From assembly GCA_964017045.1 (NCBI GenBank), contig OZ024794.1:28101315-28165314 (forward strand): a DNA stretch of 64,000 nt, given 5' to 3'. The notes beneath the pieces were generated by a model. It made no database searches, was not told where the DNA came from, and saw only the letters and a list, made by a program, of their open reading frames with translations. Each line of letters begins with the position of its first letter. Within the stretch, counting starts at the first letter, position 1. The stretch is from Omphiscola glabra. Lineage: Eukaryota > Mollusca > Gastropoda > Lymnaeidae. Positions 45,626 through 55,442 of the stretch are shown one piece after another. Made by a program: the position numbers and the translations under genes.

Positions 45626-47160
45626 TATAAACTCAAAATCTGTTTTCTTTTCATATAATAAATTGTTTAAATTTTTATATTTGAAAGACCGTTGAATGAT
45701 GTAACACGTCTGGGGTGGTTCACATTTTTGTGATGTGTGACAAGGGGAGGGGGGGGTTAAGCAATGTGACATCAAATTAAAAGCGGAACATCCTTGAAAA
45801 AAATTGCAAACATTTACTCATTCCCGGCAGTTGCGACTAAATGCACCGTTTGGGGTTTCGACGGATGCTATTTTAAAATAGCAATGAAATCTCGCATTCC
45901 TTGAGACTTCCGGCAATGGCGTGATTCAGCCAGATTTCAATTTAAAAACCAGAAGTTTTTATCTTGTTTTATTTTAAAACTATGAGTGCTTTAGTATGGC
46001 GCGCCTATATGTAGCATGTGTTAGTCTGAGGTGTCGAAAATCGATTTTTTGGTCCTTGTTCATTATTTTTTCGCCGCTAATGTTATATTTTTATTTTATT
46101 TACTTTATTCATTTTTTGGTGCATTTATCTTAATTCATTAACATTAAATAATATTTAGCAGGTTAAAAAAATATTTTACAAATGTAAATCCATTGCAAAA
46201 CGGAGTTACTTGCCTTTCTCAGGCATATAAATTAAGTAATGGAAGTAGCACTGCCATAAGGAATGAGTTAAAATTAAAAAATTTTAACATTATTCTTTAA
46301 TACAAATATTATACTTATTTTATTTTTAAACTATGATCACTGAGAGTGAGAGAATCTGTACAGGTATGCGAGGTCCGAGTAATGCATCTGATCAAGTTAC
46401 CGGACACCATAGACGAGGAGAATCAGGGTTAGTGACATTGACAATCTAGAGACTTTATGTAGAATTGTGGAGATGGGAGTCATGAAGTGAAGTCAGATGA
46501 AACAAAAAATATGGTTGTTTTATTTCTTTAATTAACTTTCTAAAAACAAGAAAAAAATTACCAATATAAATTAATACAAATAATGAGCAAAAAATTCACC
46601 AGCAAAAAAACATTTACTGCTGCTAATCAAAATGCATAAATATAAAACTTATTTCATTTTTAAAAGTTTAAAGCCAGGAACAACTAGCAATGGCAGAAAA
46701 TACAATTTATTCTCTGGGTCTTTCGCAACACAGTGGGTGCTTTCACACCTGGTTAAGAACCACTGTTCTAGAGAAATGTTTTGGACACAGTTGCAGTAAT
46801 TCATTATTATTATCCATAGGAGGTGAAATTCTTTTAAGGGGTGGTGAAGAACAGTAGTTTAGATAGAGTGCTTTGTGTAGAGTGGGTGCAGACTGAGGTA
46901 TGTAACGTTATATTTGAGTGGGCTTCTAACTTTTTATGACGATAGGGGGAGGGGGGTAAAAATTTGCCTAACATCATTTCAGGATGGCCCTACTTTTATA
47001 TTAAGTGCTAAAAATGGGTATACCCTGAAATGAATATTAAAAGTAATGTAATATGTCATAAAAAACATTTCAATTTATTAAATTTTTATTTTATGGCTAT
47101 GCCATAAGAACAAAACAAAAACCGTTTAAATAGCACTTCAAACCGGAACATTAAACATGA
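45626..47160. other. Repeat-rich presumed 5' region
   Basis: Contains G-rich repeat pieces near 45710-45770 and 46940-46965 related to the element at 71-617, and a hAT-like right end, TTAAGAACCACTG, near 46756. A GC-richer patch at 45880-46000 includes an ETS-like CCGGAAGT on the minus strand (about 45907-45914) and GGCGCGCC. It may hold a 5' exon or promoter of gene A, but I could not define one. Confidence 0.35.
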
Positions 47161-47174
47161 TTTTTTTCATAACC

Positions 47175-47340
47175 CTCGCACAAAGTCAAAGTAGTGGTCG
47201 CAAAGCGCGGCTCCCGCATGCGGCTCGGCCAGTCGGGCGCAAATCGGTTTTGACTCCAAAAAACATTGTTCTTGACAGGTTCTTTCAAAGACCTGCTGCT
47301 GATTTTTGGCTCTTTTGACTACTGAGTTTGCTGACCACTG
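47175..47340 (-). mobile_element. hAT terminal fragment
   Basis: Read on the minus strand this begins CAGTGGTCAGCAAACTCAGT followed by AGTCAAAAGAGCCAAAAATC, and later CGGCTCCC/GCATGCGGCTC-type GC-rich palindromes. This layout is typical of a hAT end, (C)AGTGGTCGGCAAACTC...GAGCC...GCGGCTC. The other end was not identified. Confidence 0.5.
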
Positions 47341-48151
47341 GCTCAAGTGGTAAATTATTATTATTATTATTAGCTCATGTCTCAAGTGGTAGTTTACACT
47401 TACAGATACTTTTAAGTCAGATAGTAACTGAAAGTACCTACAGACACTCAGTTATACACTACACATCTTTCAGTGTAGACTAACCTCTACACTACACTAA
47501 TATGTACTAAATAGTTACTAGTCAGTTCAACTGTGAGTTGGAAAAACAGCCGAAGCAGCCGGGACTAAGTTAGGTAGGCTCTTCTTACTATTAGACCTTA
47601 GTAGACTAAGTTCACTTACATAGAAATTAAAGCTACACTAACATATATTAGTTGGAGGCAAATTATATACGTACAATGCATATGCAGTTTGAGTAATGTA
47701 ATAATTTTTTCCAAAACCACAAGTAAATTATATGATTTGCAGGAAAATTAATAATAATCCATCAGATTTGAACGCTTGGCAGTGTCTATACTTTCCCGAG
47801 TTCATTATAATCCTCTCAGTCTGATACTAAGCCTCGTTTTCGTCTGTTTCGACTTTCATATCCTAAACGGACGCGCCGTTTAAAAGTTATATCGCAATTT
47901 AATACTCTTTTGCTGTGTATTTTACCTGACCCCAGGGCCGTGCAGAGGATTTTTTGGGCCCCGAGAAAATCCAAATTTGGGCCCCCTTCAATTTCAACCA
48001 TCAACCGTAAAAGCATATAAAAAGTTCGCCCGTGTGGCCCTTAAAATGGCCCTAAATATGCGAACTGGGCCCCGAGTGATTTACTCGGTTGCCACAGCCT
48101 CTGAACGACCCTCAATAAGAAGTGTCAAGTTTCGACATCAATCAGTTAAGC

Positions 48152-48916
48152 CAGTGGTTCCAAGAGCGAGCGTCCTTATGAACCGCGGCTTCCTCACATA
48201 ATAGGCGCCGTCAAAACATCATACAATTTCCATTTTCATCAATGTGGATAAAGAGATGAAGGTGGCTGTGTTCAGTGTTTGCCAAGATTTGAGAAAATGT
48301 GCCGTAATCAACTGGCTCATCCATCCCTCCTCAAACCCCACCTTAAATTGGCCTGCATGATGCCGTTTTTCCCCTTTAATTTAACATGCTATTACACAAT
48401 GTACTAGTTAGAAATTGACATAATGGCACCATGGGAAAACCTTTATCGGCACGGGCGCATGAATCGAAAGATTTGGAAACTAACATAATATAATTACAGC
48501 ATTATGTTGATAAACATAAGCATACAAAGTATCGCCGCCGTAAGGCAGTTTCAATTCATGTGTAGGCCCCCACTTTGCTAACAATTTACTGTTAGTTCTT
48601 ATGTCTTATGAGTTGAGACTTATCCGATAACCATATTTTAATATTAACTGCATATAAAATGTACATTTCACTTAAAATGCCGTAATATTTTTTTTATTAC
48701 TTAGCGGTATTTAAAAGTGTAGGCCTACTTTTTTTTCAATTTCTAATATTAAATCATCTAAACAAACAAATTATGTAAAGTCAGTCTGGTGTCTATCAAA
48801 CAGTCTTATTGATTCCTGCTTTCAAAAAGTATGTAATATTTCCCCAAAAAAGTATATAATTTCAATTCCATTTCAGTGCCCCTTGTGCTATCCCACCACA
48901 ACTTTGAGAACCACTG
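48152..48916. mobile_element. Candidate hAT-like element
   Basis: A left end-like CAGTGGTTCCAAGAGCG at 48152 and a right end-like TTTGAGAACCACTG ending at 48916 form a short imperfect inverted pair. The flanks show no matching 8-mer, because a TA microsatellite (48918-48938) abuts the right end. The pairing may be coincidental between two separate remnants. Just upstream (47930-48075) are two GGGCCCCGAG-containing repeat fragments, also transposon-like. Confidence 0.35.
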
Positions 48917-49689
48917 ATATATATATATATATATATAAATTAAAGTTTTTAAAAAAAAATTTAATGACAAAATTGTAGGTGATCTAAAGATAAATCTGCA
49001 ATTTAAATTAGAAAAAAAAAATATGCTTGCTATTTAATTTTATTTTCCTTGGTATGAATGATTGAATGATGATTGGCTCAGTCAGACCTTATGGGAAATC
49101 TTGTAATGACATTTTGTGGCAAGCTGTGATTTGCTGGAAATAAAATAAAACACAAAAAAATTAATATATTTTTATAAGTGTGTAACTTGGATTTCTCGGG
49201 ATTGGAAAATTTCCCAGGTAGTCTTTTGTTTACTAAAAATCATGCGGGATCCAAGGAGAGAAGCCATAGTCACAATATTAGGCCTACTGAAGACCCATGT
49301 TGTGGACATCCTTAACTTCTTGCTCTTTACCTGGCCTGCAAACGGAGTGCTGCTATTATAAGCTAGCTTTTTTATTATTTTTATTGACCAGTATTCTGAC
49401 CAGGTGCCAAACCAAATGATTTGTTGGTCATGTACCGGTTCATTGGTTTGACGCCAAACTTTTGTCGCATATCCTCATGTGGCAATTCATTTGCTGCCCT
49501 CTTGGATTCTACTTCTCAGCTATTTTTTAATATTCTGTTTTTGTTTGTTGGTTGGCTGACGAAGGCTTCCTGCCGACATGTTCGTTTTTTTTGTTTGTTG
49601 TTGTTGTTTTTTTTTTTTTTTTGCATTCCTTTTTCAGGTTTAACCTTACTTTGTTTTACTAATTTCATTAGTATGACCTTGGTCTGCAC

Positions 49690-49875
49690 CCATCATATTC
49701 TTGGGTGTATTGGTAGCGTGGCTATTTGGTAGATGACTACATTTAATTGCTGCACTCTCGTCTGAAACCTCTCTGTCCATTTGTCCGCTCCGAGCGAAAT
49801 GCTTGCAAGATATTTGAATTCATGGCATTGTCGAAGAAGTTGTATATTAATATTCATGTCCCGTTTTGTTTTTTT
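49690..49875 (-). pseudogene. Possible LINE reverse-transcriptase fragment
   Basis: On the minus strand the frame reads LLRQCHEFKYLASISLGADK followed by WTERFQTRVQQ. This resembles the FKYLG(S/A)-I----(W)---I--RI segment of LINE reverse transcriptases. It is short, with a stop nearby, and belongs to a different copy from the LINE at 11205. Confidence is limited because only one motif is visible. Confidence 0.4.
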
Positions 49876-50384
49876 CTGTTGTGTGACAATAACGTCCTAC
49901 TCATTCTTATATGATTGTGGTGATTTACATCCCATCAAGTTGCAGATGCGGAGGTATATCAATATGGAATGATATTGCCGCGTGTTAAAGTTGCTTTTTT
50001 TTTTTTTTTTACTTCAGAAATAAGCATGGACTTTAAAAAAAAAAAATAATCCATTATGCAATTTCAACTTCAGCCCATTGTGCACCGACAATACAATATA
50101 AACTTGTGCACATTCGGCGCATCCTTTCGCACGTCGCATTCGGACTGCCCTGCCATAACTTTGTTTTCCCTTTTTGTCTTAGTTAAGAGTGGATCTGGGA
50201 TTTGTCAAAGGCAGGAGGTGACATAAAATGATTTTTTTCTCTCTTTTTCATCTTCCCCATCGCAGCTACCATTAATTGTAAGCCAGTGTTTGATTTCTTG
50301 TGTTAATGTTATTCGCGTTGGACCCATGAACCGCATTAGATTCAAACCCCAGTAATAGAAATCGAATAAAATATTTCACGTCAC

Positions 50385-50465
50385 TGTCAACCTTTGAGCA
50401 TGCGCATAATTCTGGATAGAAATGTAATGTCGGCCATCATTGTTGTTGAGATTCCATTGTCTTAT
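50385..50465 (+). promoter_or_regulatory. Candidate promoter patch of gene B
   Basis: A locally CpG-containing patch holds GAGCATGCGCATAATT (NRF1-like core GCATGCGC) and GTCGGCCATCATTG (YY1-like GCCATNNT) within about 50 bases, roughly 1.4 kb before the head exon of gene B, whose acceptor at 51849 implies an upstream 5' exon. NRF1 and YY1 sites are common near TATA-less metazoan starts. No 5' exon donor was established. Confidence 0.25.
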
Positions 50466-50897
50466 TGTTGCTATATAGGAACTTTTAAAAGTGTATCAGA
50501 ATATCAAAAGATGTCAATGTTATGAGGATCATTAAGGTTTAAAAACTTTAGATTGTTTATTGCTCTTTAAAAAAATAATAATTACTGCTATTTGTGTGGG
50601 CCCATGTACTGTTTTCAATGTAAAAGTAAAGGCCTGACGCCTGCCGAAGACTTGTCTCACTGAGAGTGAGACGCACTCCGCTAGGCCCCTAGTATAACAA
50701 GCAGGCTTATAAAAAACAACAGCATATAAGTTATACAGTTACGAGTTATAGACTTTAGACGAGTTATAGACTTTAGACGCATTCAATTTAATTTTACAAA
50801 CTTAGGCTTAGGTCTACTCTTTGTTTGGCTCCACACCCACATTCTAACTATAGTAGTAAGTAGTAACTTACCAGGCCTACGGCTAAAATGCAATTAC

Positions 50898-50920
50898 GGG
50901 GGGGGGGGGGGGGGGGGGGG
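50898..50920 (+). repeat. Poly-G run of 23
   Basis: An uninterrupted G run in AT-rich DNA about 0.9 kb upstream of gene B's head exon. It could form a G-quadruplex and is also a likely length-error site in assembly. Confidence 0.8.
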
Positions 50921-51030
50921 CTGCGATGTCTCCCACAGTATACAGTATAATACAGGTCATGGATCTTCCAGTGGTCAACTTATGTCAACTAACCGCCATG
51001 GAGTTGGTTCCATTTTTCAAAGATTTCAAA

Positions 51031-51282
51031 TTTTAGCCCAGTATTTATATGAATTTGATAAAAGTTTTTAACAAATGTTTTCTGTAAAAAAGTGGGTATC
51101 CCCTCCCCTGATATAATTATTTTTGTATTGAAAATGAGGGAGGGGTATGCAGAAATTTTTAGCTCGGTATTTATTTGAATTTTATAAAAGTTTTTAAAAA
51201 ATGTTTTCTGTAAAAAAGTGGGTATCCCCTCCCCTGATATTATTATTTTTGTATTGAAAATGAGGGAAGGGTATGCAGAAAT
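51031..51282. repeat. Tandem duplication of a 126-bp unit
   Basis: Two copies with a period of 126 bases (for example AGCCCAGTATTTAT at 51035 and AGCTCGGTATTTAT at 51161), both containing TGTAAAAAAGTGGGTATCCC and GAAAATGAGGGA. They differ at a few positions. Open frames here simply repeat the same peptide and are not genes. The duplication lies in the presumed 5' intron of gene B. Confidence 0.85.
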
Positions 51283-51849
51283 AAATTGGGACATAGGTAT
51301 AGTATTTATAGAATGAATAGCATACAACAGGTACTTGGTGTTTGAACTTATGAAAAGACAGTACTTTATTTAACAACTGACCTTAATCTAATCATTTGTC
51401 TCGTACAAACTTAATTAGATGATTAAATGACAGAACTTACACACTTGTGATGTAGGCTACTGACTGAGATTTACTCATATAGAATGTTCAAATTTTGGCC
51501 ACAATATAGTCAATATTAGTTTTCTCTCAGTTTGTAGTATGGAAAGCTCACTGCCTTTTGAGTGCCTATTTTGGGAGAGTAAAAAATACAGAGAGGAATC
51601 AAAGACTGCTCTAACAAAACAATTTGGACTCAAAACCCAAAAACAAAAATGGCAATAATTTTATACCCCCTTACATTTTAAGACAAATGAGGAATGTTGT
51701 TTCTTTTTCATGTGCTGATTTATTTACTGTGTAGCTTAGACTTGCTTTCCTTATAAATATCAAGGCAAATATTACTTTTAATTTTAAGAAGCTTCCTTTT
51801 TTAGATTTTAGTTTATTTATATCTCAATTTGATACTTTTACTCTTACAG

Positions 51850-52629
51850 GTTCATTAATGATAGACACATCTAGAGCAATGAACGGAGACTCTGCAAATA
51901 AATTTATTTCGGCGTTAGTGAAATCACTGCAGACATTGTGCCATGGCTATGTTGAATTTAACGATGGGATAGAAATTATTGGCCACCTCTACCTGAATAT
52001 TGACAGTGGGTCAAGTTTTGATTATGTAGTCAAGGAGAAAGTGTGCAAAAATGCTGAAAACTCCACAGTATTTGTAAGTAAGAGTTTTCAAGCTCAGGCG
52101 CCAGCTGAAGAGTGCATTATTAGAAAAGAGAAAGATGATGAACATTCTGTTTTTGAAGATTCTTCAAACATGTCACCAACTACAGGAACCTCCTCGAGAT
52201 TGCAGTCGGCCATCACCAGCATTAGTAATGTTTTATCAGGGACCCAGCATGATAGCCATAAATCAAGACTTATTGACCATTCAACACATCACCCACCATC
52301 CCAGAATACAAGCAAGAGAAAGAGAGAACATAATGGCAGCTACAGTAGTATGCAGCCCCCATACAAATACACAACTCTTCAGGCCACATCATCTTCTTAT
52401 TTTAATAGTGCATTGTCATCAGCTAAGCAAGCAGGGGACCGTAACCATTCTGAACATTTTAGCAATCCTCCCCATTCTGAGTTTTTTGGTGGTGAAAGCA
52501 ACCAGAGCTCAGGTATGGGCCATGATGATGAGGATGATCTAGACTTAGATGTAACATTTGTGAAAGAAGAATTTGAGAGTCAGAGAAATTCTGGTCAGAG
52601 GGGAGTTACAGCATCCAGACTAAGTCAAG
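51850..52629 (+). CDS. Gene B head exon: shared N-terminal domain
   Basis: The acceptor TTTACTCTTACAG ends at 51849. The ATG at 51858 gives 257 codons plus one base up to the donor CAAG|GTAGTT at 52629 (phase 1). Residues about 10-65 match the gene A head: ANKFISALVKSLQTLCHGYV, FNDGIEIIGHLYL, then FDYVVKEKV, with 27 of 51 positions identical by hand count. Beyond the domain are Ser/Pro/His-rich sequence, a basic SKRKREH cluster near residue 152, and an acidic DDEDDLDLDVTFVKEEFE stretch near residues 226-243 that includes a VKEE SUMO-consensus site. A second in-frame Met follows seven codons later. The head is inferred to serve all gene B isoforms. Confidence 0.82.
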
Positions 52630-52947
52630 GTAGTTTTCTTTCCCTCATAGCAAACCTGCTCTGCTATCAGGACCATAGCTTTAAGTTGTAATAATATATT
52701 TCTGCTATGATGCTCATTAATATTATAAATTACTAAATTAAAACACATATTCCAATATTATGCCTAACTTCATAGCTAGAAATTTCCCACTAATTGTATT
52801 GCACTTACAAGGATGTGAATGCTCAAAGTAAGACCACACTTGACGGGCATATAGTCATTTTGAAGACTTAAATAATTATTCATATTTTATGTTACCATTT
52901 TTAACTTTTGCATATTTTGTTCATGTGACTTAATTATGTTTCAACAG
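52630..52947 (+). other. Intron of gene B
   Basis: A 318-bp intron between the phase-1 donor at 52630 and the acceptor TTTCAACAG ending at 52947. No other feature. Confidence 0.6.
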
Positions 52948-53139
52948 ATCCGTCCTCTAGTCAGTCAAATATGCTGCATGATAGTGGAGGCCTTGGTTAC
53001 TCTACCAATCACCATCAGGCACCCCAGCAGTTTGCTAGTGGGACAGCTGGTGATATGGGAAGTTTAAGCCAAAGCTTTCAGGATCCATCCCAACTTGACA
53101 TGTCACAGCATTCTTCACAAGGACCTCCAAACCCTAGAA
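52948..53139 (+). CDS. Gene B common exon 3 (192 nt, symmetric)
   Basis: The acceptor ATTATGTTTCAACAG precedes AT CCG TCC TCT in phase 1, and the donor is CTAGAA|GTAAGT, also phase 1 (192 bases, 64 codons). The peptide is low-complexity, rich in Ser, Gln, His and Gly (SQSNMLHDSGGLGY and later SQHSSQGPPNP). It has no domain and is probably a flexible linker between the head and the alternative tails. Being symmetric, it can be skipped in frame. Continued translation beyond the donor soon stops. Confidence 0.72.
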
Positions 53140-54090
53140 GTAAGTCACCATATTTTAAATTTATTTTAATCTTACTGCAACTTTGGACTGTGATTCCACT
53201 GATACGAAGTTGATGATCAAATTTGAGTAGATCTGGATTTATGCAATGACATTCTCTGGCGACTTTCTTCTGCCGCTAAATGGATATAGGTTAATTGTTT
53301 TTTCTTGCAACTTTTGAACAAGGATAGTTTCCTCAAATCATTTGCCAAAATGTATTTGCCTGGAAGAATTACATAGCTCTCTTTCTAAAAATTAAACTGT
53401 ATTAATAAATGTAAAATTAAACAACTTAATTTTAAGTACTATTAAACAAGTCTTCAAAATAAAATGTGGTCTTACATTTTTTAATAAATTTTTTTAATAA
53501 GTGTTAGCAGCTAATTTGAAAACACCTGACATAAGAAATAGTTAAAGTTTCTAACTAAATGGTGTCCAACACTTTCAATGTACTGTGATTGTGTAAGCTT
53601 GTCTTGTGTTTTTTTTAAAATAGTTTTTTATAAGTAAACAATTTTTAAAACCTTGTCATGCCATTTGTCATGTAAAATTTTAGAAACATATTTGATGGGA
53701 AATGCTAGTTATTGTCATGAAATTTTAATTAGGCAAAAATGTATAAATGAATTCTTTGTCAACTTTAAGTTATTTAAATTGAGTTCTTTGTTATATTGAA
53801 ATAAGAAACAGAAGTATTTATTTTTTTTATTTTTGTGTCAGAATTTTAAATTGCATTTTGTAAATTTCACAGTACTTTGAATTAATGAACTAAAGGTGCA
53901 CATATTTAAAATTACTTTTAAAACAAATATTACTACATTTAAAGGGGGAAAAAAATGTGGTTGTTTTTCATCTTTATACATGTGTAGCATTGTTGCTGGG
54001 GCAAATATTATGGTGGCCAAATTGTCTTTGTAGTTCACATTGAACTGTTACAATTAAACTGCTATGGCATGAGATATTCTCATTCTTCAG
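53140..54090 (+). other. Intron of gene B
   Basis: AT-rich 951-bp intron with no recognisable exon or repeat. Confidence 0.55.
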
Positions 54091-55229
54091 GTGATGGGAG
54101 CCCCACTCCGAGGCACGGGGACTGCAGATTGCCCACAGCAATGGATTTCACAGTATCCCAGCCTTTCAACTCAGTTGATATGACAAGCATCTCAGACACA
54201 CTCCAGTTGGGTATGAAATTGTTTGGGCCCAAATTTGTGGCAGATGTTACTGCTGGAGATCTTAGCCTTCCAGTTCCATTAAATATGACAGATGAAAGTG
54301 TGAGTGCATTAACAGAACCTGTTAATGACAGTGTTTTTCCTGAAATGTTTGATGTTACCACAGTCAGAAGCACCTCCGTAAAACCTGGTCACAAAGTGTT
54401 ATGGCAAGATCGCAAAGATAAAATAAAAAGAAGTCTAATGATGAGGAAAGCCAATCTTGGCAAAATTCGCAATAGATCATCTGTTAAAAAACCTTTGGAA
54501 ATTGAAAGTCAGTTACCTCCTCCCTTACCTGAAAAATCTCAAAATGTGTTTCCCACAGACCCTTGCTCTGTACCATTAAAAAGAAAGCGTGGAAGACCAC
54601 CAAAAATTCTCAAAATGATGTCAAAAAGTGAATTTTTGCTTGAAAATGTGTTGAATGATGAAAAAAAATGTATTACTAGTACATCTGTAAATTTCACTGG
54701 GAAAGAAGATAATTCCTTCCACAAGAGAGATTTAACAACATCTCTGTCAGCTGAACATCTCTGTCTTAAGCCATTGTTATTAGGAGAATGTTCTTCACGT
54801 AGAATTAGAGGATCATACAGACAGTACACGCCAGCTGATAAGCTGGAAATTGTTGAATTTGGCATAAAATATGGATCTACAGCAGCTTCAAGAAAATATA
54901 ATATTCCTGAATCCACAGTGCGATCGTGGACAAAGAAAATGGATATTTTCCTCATGCAAATGAAGCAGAGTGAGCAAAATCCTAGGGAAAGCCATTTACA
55001 CAAAAATACTATTGGTCACTCAGAAGATATCATTTCCAACCCTGAGCAAATTAATTTGACCAGAACTTCTGAAAGTATTGAATGCCAACAGAGAACTTGT
55101 ATAGCTCATGACTTGTCAAGTACACATGAACTTGAAGTGGGATGTGATTCACCTGACCAATCTTCTCTAGCTTTGAGCAGTAACAAAGTCACTGTTCCTA
55201 TGGTGGAATCATGTGCAGGGAAAGAATGA
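54091..55229 (+). CDS. Gene B alternative terminal exon: AT-hook plus psq-like HTH tail
   Basis: The acceptor GATATTCTCATTCTTCAG precedes GT GAT GGG AGC in phase 1. It gives a split codon, 378 residues and a stop at 55229. After a polar region comes KRKRGRPPKILK (about 54577-54613), an AT-hook with core RGRP. Near 54797-54946 lies RIRGSYRQYTPADKLEIVEF followed by YGSTAASRKYNIPESTVRSW, a helix-turn-helix of the psq/CENP-B/BrkDBD type (Y-P--K--IV-----G---A-RKY-I-ESTVR-W). This predicts binding to DNA, the AT-hook in the minor groove. The upstream in-frame Met at 54069 is intronic. It is a tail alternative to the C2H2 exons further right. Confidence 0.82.
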
Positions 55230-55282
55230 AATTTTATTTTAAAATTTCAAATTTACCATACAGTTATTGCATTCTATGAACA

Positions 55283-55442
55283 TACTGTATTTGCTGGCGT
55301 ATGAGACACACACCATTTTTTATACACATTTTAAAGGGGGAAAAAAATTAATTATTTATTACCTGGTCATAAGACACATGCCATATTGTAGGCATATTTT
55401 GAGAGGAACAAAGTATGTCCTATACGCCGGTAAATACACTAA
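55283..55442. mobile_element. MITE with GTATTT-CYGGCGTAT ends
   Basis: The left end TGTATTTGCTGGCGTATGAG and the complement of the right end (TGTATTTACCGGCGTATAGG) form an inverted pair with a few mismatches. TA lies at both outer edges, suggesting a TA-duplicating (Tc1/mariner superfamily) non-autonomous element. It begins about 55 bases after the stop codon of the HTH tail and so would be part of that tail's 3' UTR. Confidence 0.55.

Noticed and set aside
49421..49732. 103-codon hydrophobic plus-strand frame
   Set aside because: It is rich in Phe/Leu because of T-rich DNA, overlaps a probable antisense LINE fragment and has no splice context.
50989..51376. Minus-strand frames with an internally repeated peptide
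   Set aside because: They arise from the 126-bp tandem duplication and not from a repeat protein.
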